In this document: positions 6,809-11,182 of the stretch, piece by piece
Layout of the letters: every line of letters starts with the position of its first letter
How positions within the stretch are numbered: position 1 is the stretch's first letter
Source: Candidatus Krumholzibacteriia bacterium
GTDB taxonomy: Bacteria > Krumholzibacteriota > Krumholzibacteria > WVZY01 > JAKEHA01
DNA: 11,182 nt
NCBI GenBank assembly: GCA_029863355.1
Contig: JAOTVO010000067.1
Span: 1-11,182, forward strand
Direction of reading: 5' to 3'
Made by a program: the position numbers and the translations under genes
The notes under the pieces: generated by a model
What the model was told of the DNA's origin: nothing
The model's database searches: none
What the model saw: only the letters and a program-made list of their open reading frames with translations

Positions 6809-7321
6809 ATGCCAGGCGCGCGCAACCATACCACCCGGGGCCGGGGAAACCGGCGCCACGAGATCGAGATCCTCACCTCGCTGCGGCGCATCATCCGCGC
6901 CGTCGACATCCACTCGCGCAAGCTCAAGATGGCGCACGACCTCACGGCACCGCAGCTGGTGTGCCTGCTCACCGTGGTGGAGAGCGGACCGCTCACCGCG
7001 ACGGCGCTCGCGCGGCGCGTGCACCTGAGCGCGAGCACGCTCGTGGGGATCCTGGACCGGCTGGAGGCCAAGTCCTTGATCCGCCGGGTCCGGGGTGCGG
7101 CCGACCGCCGCGTCGTGCACGTCGAGGCCACGCCGAGAGGACAGGCCACGGCGAGCCGGGCGCCTTCCCCGCTGCAGGACGGCCTGGCCGCCGCGCTGGG
7201 ACGGCTCCCCCGGCGGGAGCAGGTCATGATCGCCGAGTCCCTCGAGCGCATCGTGGATCTGATGGAGGCAGGCGACATCGAGGCGGCGCCGATTCTCGAC
7301 ACGGGAAAGCTCGGCGACTAG
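6809..7321 (+). CDS. MarR-family transcriptional regulator
   Basis: A 170-residue winged-helix regulator. The family pattern is clear: an N-terminal dimerisation helix (EIEILTSLRRIIRAVDIHS), the DNA-binding helices LTATALARRVHLSASTLVGILDRLEAKSLIRR, and the wing with the conserved Asp-Arg-Arg (GAADRRVVHVEATPRGQ), then C-terminal dimerisation helices. MarR proteins are dimeric repressors released by small ligands. It lies 8 nt before asnO and behind the only promoter seen for the operon, so it most likely controls its own operon; the inducing signal (osmotic state, a metabolite or a phenolic ligand) cannot be read from the sequence. ATG 6809 has only GGA (6803-6805) upstream. ATG 6791 in the same frame adds six residues, has no ribosome site and overlaps the inverted repeat, so I prefer 6809. 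Confidence 0.85.
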   Translation: MPGARNHTTRGRGNRRHEIEILTSLRRIIRAVDIHSRKLKMAHDLTAPQLVCLLTVVESGPLTATALARRVHLSASTLVGILDRLEAKSLIRRVRGAADRRVVHVEATPRGQATASRAPSPLQDGLAAALGRLPRREQVMIAESLERIVDLMEAGDIEAAPILDTGKLGD

Positions 7322-7329
7322 GGGCAATC

Positions 7330-9102
7330 ATGTGCGGCATCTGTGGACACATCCGATTCGACGGCTCCGCCGCGTCCGTGGCGGCGGTGCGCCGCATGAC
7401 CGATACCATGTCCAGCCGCGGCCCCGACGCCGAGGGCGCGCTGTGGCAGGGCCGCGTCGCCCTCGGGCACCGGCGGCTCAAGATCATCGATCTGTCCGAG
7501 AGCGCGCAGCAACCGATGGTCGACCCCGACCTGGGGCTGGCCATCGTTTACAACGGCGCCATCTACAACTACCGCGAGCTGCGCGAGGAGCTCGTCGCCA
7601 AGGGCTACCGCTTCTACTCCAGCGGCGACACTGAGGTACTGCTCAAGGCCTACCACGCCTGGGGCAAGCTCTTCGTCCAGCGCCTCAACGGCATGTTCGC
7701 CTTCGCGATTCTCGAGCGCGACTCCGGCCGCGTGCTGCTAGCCCGCGACCGCCTGGGCATCAAGCCCCTCTATTATTCGGTGAACGAAGAGGGGATGGTC
7801 TTCGCGTCCTCGCTGGCCGCCGTTCTCGCGGCGCGACCGACCGACACCACCATCGATCCCGTGGCACTGCACTACTACATGACGTTCCACTCCGTGGTGC
7901 CGCCTCCGCACACGATCCTCTCCGGCGTGCGCAAGCTCGCCCCCGGCATTATCCTCACCGTCGAGCCCGACGGCCGGCGCCAGTCCGAGATGTACTGGTC
8001 GCTCCGCTTCGGCCGCGACCCCCGGCGCGCGAAATACACGGAGGCCGACTGGGAGGAGGAACTCGCCGCAGAGCTGCAGGCGGCCGTGCGCCGGCGGCTG
8101 GTCGCGGACGTGCCCGTGGGCGTCCTGCTCTCCGGCGGCCTCGATTCCAGCCTGGTCGTGGCGCTCCTGGCCGCCGAGCGGCGGGACGGGATCGCGACCT
8201 TCTCCATCGGTTTCGAATCGGTGGCGGGCGAGAAGGGCGACGAGTTCGAGTTTTCGGACGTCGTCGCCGAGCGCTTCGCCACCGATCATCACCGCATCCG
8301 CGTGGACTCCGAGCGCGTGCTGCCCGCCATGGAGCGGTGCGTGCGCTCCATGAACGAGCCCATGGTGAGCCACGACTGCATCGGCTTCTATCTCCTGAGC
8401 GAGGAGGTCGCGCGGCACGTCAAGGTGGTCGAGAGCGGACAGGGGGCCGACGAGGTGTTCGCCGGCTACTACTGGTACCCGCCGTTCCTCGACACCGACG
8501 ATCCCGTGGCCACCTACCGGCGTGAGTTCTTCGACCGCCCGCACGAGGAGTTCGCCATGCAGGTGGAACCCCGCTTCGTGCACGAGGACTTCAGTGGTAG
8601 GCTGGTCGAGGAGATGTTCGCCCAGGAGCCGGACGCGCCAGCCATCGACCGCGCCCTGCGGCTCGACACGACCATCATGCTGATCGACGACCCCGTAAAG
8701 CGCGTCGACAGCATGACGATGGCGTGGGGGCTGGAGGCGCGCGTGCCGTTTTTGGACCACGAGCTGGTGGAGTTCGCGGCACAGATCCCCGGCGAGCTCA
8801 AGGTGCGAGACGAGGGGAAATACATCTTGAAACGCCTGGCGCGGCGGATGTTGCCCGCCGAAGTCATCGACCGGCCCAAGGGGTACTTCCCCGTCCCCGC
8901 GTTGAAGTACCTGCGCGGGGCCTATCTGGACTTCGTGCGCGACGTGCTGCACCAGGACGCCGCGCGCGCCCGCCGGCTGTTCAATCGTGATTACACGGAG
9001 ACACTCCTGTCCGATCCCGAATCGCACATCACGCCGCTGCGCGGATCGAAACTCTGGCAGATCGCGCTTCTGGAGTACTGGCTCCAGCTCCACGACGCGT
9101 GA
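7330..9102 (+). CDS. asnO: N-acetylglutaminylglutamine amidotransferase
   Basis: A 590-residue asparagine-synthetase-like enzyme, the size usual for the NAGGN amidotransferase. It is expected to take ammonia from glutamine and amidate the C-terminal carboxylate of N-acetylglutaminylglutamine, giving the osmoprotectant NAGGN. The N-terminal class II glutaminase domain starts with nucleophile Cys2 (MCGICGHIRF) and carries SSRGPDAEG, GHRRLKIIDL, YNGAIYNYREL and SGDTEVLLKAYHAWG. The synthetase domain has the ATP pyrophosphatase loop SGGLDSS (268-274) and SGQGADEVFAGYYWYPP (369-385). ATG 7330 must be the start because processing has to expose Cys2; AGGGG (7320-7324) sits 5 nt before it. Open frame upstream to 6739 overlaps marR and is not coding. 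The specific assignment rests on ngg and M42 genes directly after it in the order known from Pseudomonas and Sinorhizobium; sequence alone could suggest AsnB. Confidence 0.92.
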   Translation: MCGICGHIRFDGSAASVAAVRRMTDTMSSRGPDAEGALWQGRVALGHRRLKIIDLSESAQQPMVDPDLGLAIVYNGAIYNYRELREELVAKGYRFYSSGDTEVLLKAYHAWGKLFVQRLNGMFAFAILERDSGRVLLARDRLGIKPLYYSVNEEGMVFASSLAAVLAARPTDTTIDPVALHYYMTFHSVVPPPHTILSGVRKLAPGIILTVEPDGRRQSEMYWSLRFGRDPRRAKYTEADWEEELAAELQAAVRRRLVADVPVGVLLSGGLDSSLVVALLAAERRDGIATFSIGFESVAGEKGDEFEFSDVVAERFATDHHRIRVDSERVLPAMERCVRSMNEPMVSHDCIGFYLLSEEVARHVKVVESGQGADEVFAGYYWYPPFLDTDDPVATYRREFFDRPHEEFAMQVEPRFVHEDFSGRLVEEMFAQEPDAPAIDRALRLDTTIMLIDDPVKRVDSMTMAWGLEARVPFLDHELVEFAAQIPGELKVRDEGKYILKRLARRMLPAEVIDRPKGYFPVPALKYLRGAYLDFVRDVLHQDAARARRLFNRDYTETLLSDPESHITPLRGSKLWQIALLEYWLQLHDA

Positions 9103-9118
9103 GCGAACGGAGAACGCC

Positions 9119-10885
9119 ATGCCAAAAAGTGCCAAGCGCCGCCACCGTATGGACAAGCTGCTCGCCCCCAGCGTGCGCAGCTGGGAGAAGCCTTCCCCTC
9201 GCCACGCCGAGCGCATGGGCGACGACGTCGTGGTGGACATGGGATGGGGTCGTCTCCTCTTCGGCCATACGTTCATCTCGACCGAGCGCCTCGTCGTGGA
9301 GGCCTGCGAGGAGGGGCCGGGCAAGCGAGACATCGTCTTCTACCTGCGCGACCCGCACGTCGCACTCTCGCTCGCGCCGCAGGAGCTTTTCCTCGACCCC
9401 TCCCACACCTACCGCTTGTGGTCGTACAACTACGCGCCCGCCGCGCGGCGCCCCCGCGCCTTCGTGGTGCGGCGGCTGCGCGACGCCAACGACGCGGAGA
9501 GCGTCAACCACATCTACGCCGCCCGGCGCATGGCGCTACCGGGCGTCGAGTTTCTCCTCGAGCGCCGGGCCGCGCGCCTGAGCATCCAGCTCGTCGCCGA
9601 GTCGGCGCAGGCCGCACGCATCGTCGCCACCGTCGCCGGCGTGGACCACGTGGAGGCCTTCGGCGACCCCGAGGGGGGTGCCAGCCTGTGGGCGCTGGCC
9701 GTGGACCCTCAGGCAAGCCTGCCCGGCGTGGGCGAGGCGCTGGTCCGTAATCTGGTCGAGCACTACTTTGCGCGGGGGCGCAACTACGTCGACCTCTCCG
9801 TGCTGCACGAGAATCGCGAGGCGCAGAACCTCTACGAGAAACTCGGCTTCGAGCGCGTCCCCGTCTTTTGTGTCAAGCACAAGAACCCGATCAACGAGCC
9901 GCTCTTCACCACGCCGGGCCCCGACGACGACCTCAATCCCTACGCGCGCATCATCGCGGACGAGGCGCGGCGCCGCGGCATCGCCGTCGGCGTGCAGGAC
10001 GCCAGCCTGGGCTACTTCTCCCTCACCTTCGGAGGGCGCACCGTGCACTGCCGCGAGTCGCTCTGCGAGCTCACTTCCGCCGTCGCCATGTCCCGCTGCG
10101 ACGACAAGCGCGTGACCAACCGCATGCTCGGCGACGCGGGGCTGGTCGTACCCAGGCAGGTGCTCGCCGGCGACGACCAGACCAACGCCGCCACTCTGGA
10201 GGAGATGGGTGCGGTCGTGGTGAAGCCGGTGCGCGGCGAGCAAGGCGCCGGCGTCAGCGTGGACGTCTGTGAACCCGCGCAGCTTCACGCGGCCGTGGCG
10301 GGGGCGCGCCGGGTGTATCCGGAAGTGCTCATCGAGGAGTTCGTCGAGGGCGAGGACCTGCGCATCATCGTCATCGACGGCGCGGTCGCCGCGGCCGCGG
10401 TGCGCCGCCCCCCCGCCGTCACTGGCACGGGGCGCCACAGCGTGGAGACGCTGATCCGCAAGTACAGCCGGCGGCGCATGGCTGCCACGAGCGGAGAGAG
10501 CAGCATCCCCATCGACGACGAGACGCGTCGTTGCGTGCACGCGCAGGACTGCGACCTGGAGACGGTGCTGGAGGCGGGCCGCGAGCTGGTGGTCCGCAAG
10601 GCGGCCAACCTGCACACGGGTGGCACCATTCACGACGTCACCGCCGAGCTCCACCCCGCCCTGGCCCACGCGGCCATCGCGGCGGCACGCGTGCTCGACA
10701 TGCCCGTGGTCGGCTTCGACTTGATCGTCGAGGGACCCGACCGTCCCGGCTACACGATCATCGAGGCCAACGAGCGCCCGGGCCTGGCCAACCACGAGCC
10801 GCAGCCGACGGCCCAGCGCTTCATCGACCTCTTGTTCCCGCAGACGCGCGTGCCGCATCAGGCGCCGCCGGGGGTCCGGCCATGA
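9119..10885 (+). CDS. ngg: N-acetylglutaminylglutamine synthetase (GNAT + ATP-grasp)
   Basis: A 588-residue two-domain enzyme. After a ~110-residue N-terminal region (with VVDMGWGRLLFGHTF), residues about 115-265 form a GNAT acetyltransferase: LWALAVDPQ and PGVGEALVRNLVEHY in the acetyl-CoA-binding part, and ENREAQNLYEKLGFERVP (Asn232) as motif B. Residues about 315-580 are an ATP-grasp ligase of the cyanophycin synthetase-like branch: CDDKRVTNRMLGDAGL, VVVKPVRGEQGAGV with Lys369, LIEEFVEGEDLRIIVIDG, GFDLIV with Asp534 and EANERPGL with metal ligands Glu549 and Asn551. It should couple two glutamines at the expense of ATP and acetylate the dipeptide, giving the substrate of AsnO. ATG 9119 has GGAGA (9109-9113) 5 nt upstream; earlier in-frame sequence lies inside asnO. 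It starts 16 nt after asnO, and its TGA overlaps the next ATG. Confidence 0.92.
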   Translation: MPKSAKRRHRMDKLLAPSVRSWEKPSPRHAERMGDDVVVDMGWGRLLFGHTFISTERLVVEACEEGPGKRDIVFYLRDPHVALSLAPQELFLDPSHTYRLWSYNYAPAARRPRAFVVRRLRDANDAESVNHIYAARRMALPGVEFLLERRAARLSIQLVAESAQAARIVATVAGVDHVEAFGDPEGGASLWALAVDPQASLPGVGEALVRNLVEHYFARGRNYVDLSVLHENREAQNLYEKLGFERVPVFCVKHKNPINEPLFTTPGPDDDLNPYARIIADEARRRGIAVGVQDASLGYFSLTFGGRTVHCRESLCELTSAVAMSRCDDKRVTNRMLGDAGLVVPRQVLAGDDQTNAATLEEMGAVVVKPVRGEQGAGVSVDVCEPAQLHAAVAGARRVYPEVLIEEFVEGEDLRIIVIDGAVAAAAVRRPPAVTGTGRHSVETLIRKYSRRRMAATSGESSIPIDDETRRCVHAQDCDLETVLEAGRELVVRKAANLHTGGTIHDVTAELHPALAHAAIAAARVLDMPVVGFDLIVEGPDRPGYTIIEANERPGLANHEPQPTAQRFIDLLFPQTRVPHQAPPGVRP

Positions 10886-11182
10886 CGCGCGCGCAAGTGG
10901 ACCGCGACTATCTGCTCCAGGTGCTTCTGCGTCTGCTGGAGATACCCAGCCCATCCGGCTACACCGACGCCGCGGTGCGTTTCGTTGGCGAGGAGCTCGA
11001 GCGCCTGGGCGTGCCCTTCGAGCTCACGCGCCGGGGCGCCATCCGCGCCAACTTCAGCGGGCGCGCAAGCCGCCCCAGCCGGGCGCTGGTCGCCCACCTC
11101 GACACCATCGGCGCCATGGTGCGCGCCCTCAAGCCAAACGGCCGTCTGGGAATCGCACCCGTCGGCACCTGGTCGAGCCGCT
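10882..11182 (+). CDS. M42-family metallopeptidase of the NAGGN operon, 3'-truncated by window edge
   Basis: The gene starts at ATG 10882, sharing ATGA with the ngg stop codon (translational coupling), and runs off the right edge after 100 codons. The visible part is the N-terminus of a glutamyl-aminopeptidase-like M42 peptidase: LLRLLEIPSPSGYTDAAVRFV, the typical family opening, and AHLDTIGAMV (His73, Asp75), carrying the first metal-ligand motif HxD. The remaining metal ligands and the catalytic Glu lie outside the window. A peptidase of this family accompanies asnO and ngg in many bacteria and is annotated as the osmoprotectant NAGGN system M42 peptidase. Its role is not settled: hydrolysis of NAGGN or its precursors when osmotic stress ends is the usual guess. 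Cytoplasmic; no signal peptide. Confidence 0.88.
   Translation, partial: MTRAQVDRDYLLQVLLRLLEIPSPSGYTDAAVRFVGEELERLGVPFELTRRGAIRANFSGRASRPSRALVAHLDTIGAMVRALKPNGRLGIAPVGTWSSR

Noticed and set aside
5317..7302. Long minus-strand open frame of 661 codons across the peptidase and marR genes
   Set aside because: It is antisense to two genes with clear catalytic or DNA-binding motifs and reads as low-complexity Arg/Ala/Val-rich protein, the expected shadow in very GC-rich coding DNA.
6739..7329. N-terminal extension of AsnO in the same open frame
   Set aside because: Class II glutaminase domains need Cys2 after the initiator Met; MCGICG starts at 7330 with a ribosome site, and the upstream frame is antiphase to marR and has no family features.
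7738..9333. Minus-strand open frame of 531 codons opposite asnO and the start of ngg
   Set aside because: It spans a gene boundary on the other strand and has no recognisable domain; a GC-driven shadow.
9536..10954. Minus-strand open frame of 472 codons opposite ngg
   Set aside because: Same reasoning: antisense to a well-supported two-domain enzyme, with Ala/Arg/Gly/His-rich low-complexity translation.

Overview
The window is bacterial DNA, probably from an uncultured, GC-rich member of the FCB group (an Eisenbacteria-, Latescibacterota- or Krumholzibacteriota-like lineage). The main clue is a secreted subtilisin whose C-terminus is a FlgD/T9SS-type sorting domain with the motif NPFNP, a common tail in those phyla. 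The lineage is an inference from style, not a database result. All recognised genes are on the + strand; no tRNA, rRNA, CRISPR array or insertion sequence was seen.

Region A (1-4789, moderate GC). A GNAT-fold protein cut by the left edge is followed, after a short gap holding a consensus TATAAT, by three tightly packed genes: an N-formylglutamate amidohydrolase-family hydrolase, a large DUF1704/MATCAP-type (QEGLA motif) zinc peptidase with an extra N-terminal region, and a glutathione-synthetase-like ATP-grasp ligase. A ligase, a hydrolase of acyl-amino acids, a peptidase and a possible acyltransferase together look like a pathway that makes and turns over an undescribed peptide-like metabolite or peptide tag. 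This is the least explained and most interesting part of the window.

Region B (4790-4938) is a short intergenic boundary where base composition jumps from moderate to very high GC. It holds a small hairpin, a coding-like antisense fragment that may be a gene remnant, and an extended -10 promoter for the next gene.

Region C (4939-6726, very high GC) encodes a secreted S8 subtilisin-like peptidase with a complete catalytic set and the sorting tail.

Region D (6739-11182, very high GC) is an osmoprotectant operon for N-acetylglutaminylglutamine amide (NAGGN). A promoter overlaps or abuts a 7-bp inverted repeat, then come a MarR-family regulator, the glutamine amidotransferase AsnO, the bifunctional acetyltransferase/ATP-grasp synthetase Ngg, and the start of the M42 peptidase that always accompanies the pair (cut by the right edge). 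Spacings are 8 nt, 16 nt and an ATGA overlap. Ngg would join two glutamines and acetylate the dipeptide, AsnO would amidate its C-terminus, and the peptidase probably recycles or trims it. Regions A and D thus use the same logic (ATP-grasp ligase, GNAT, metallopeptidase) in two unrelated gene sets.
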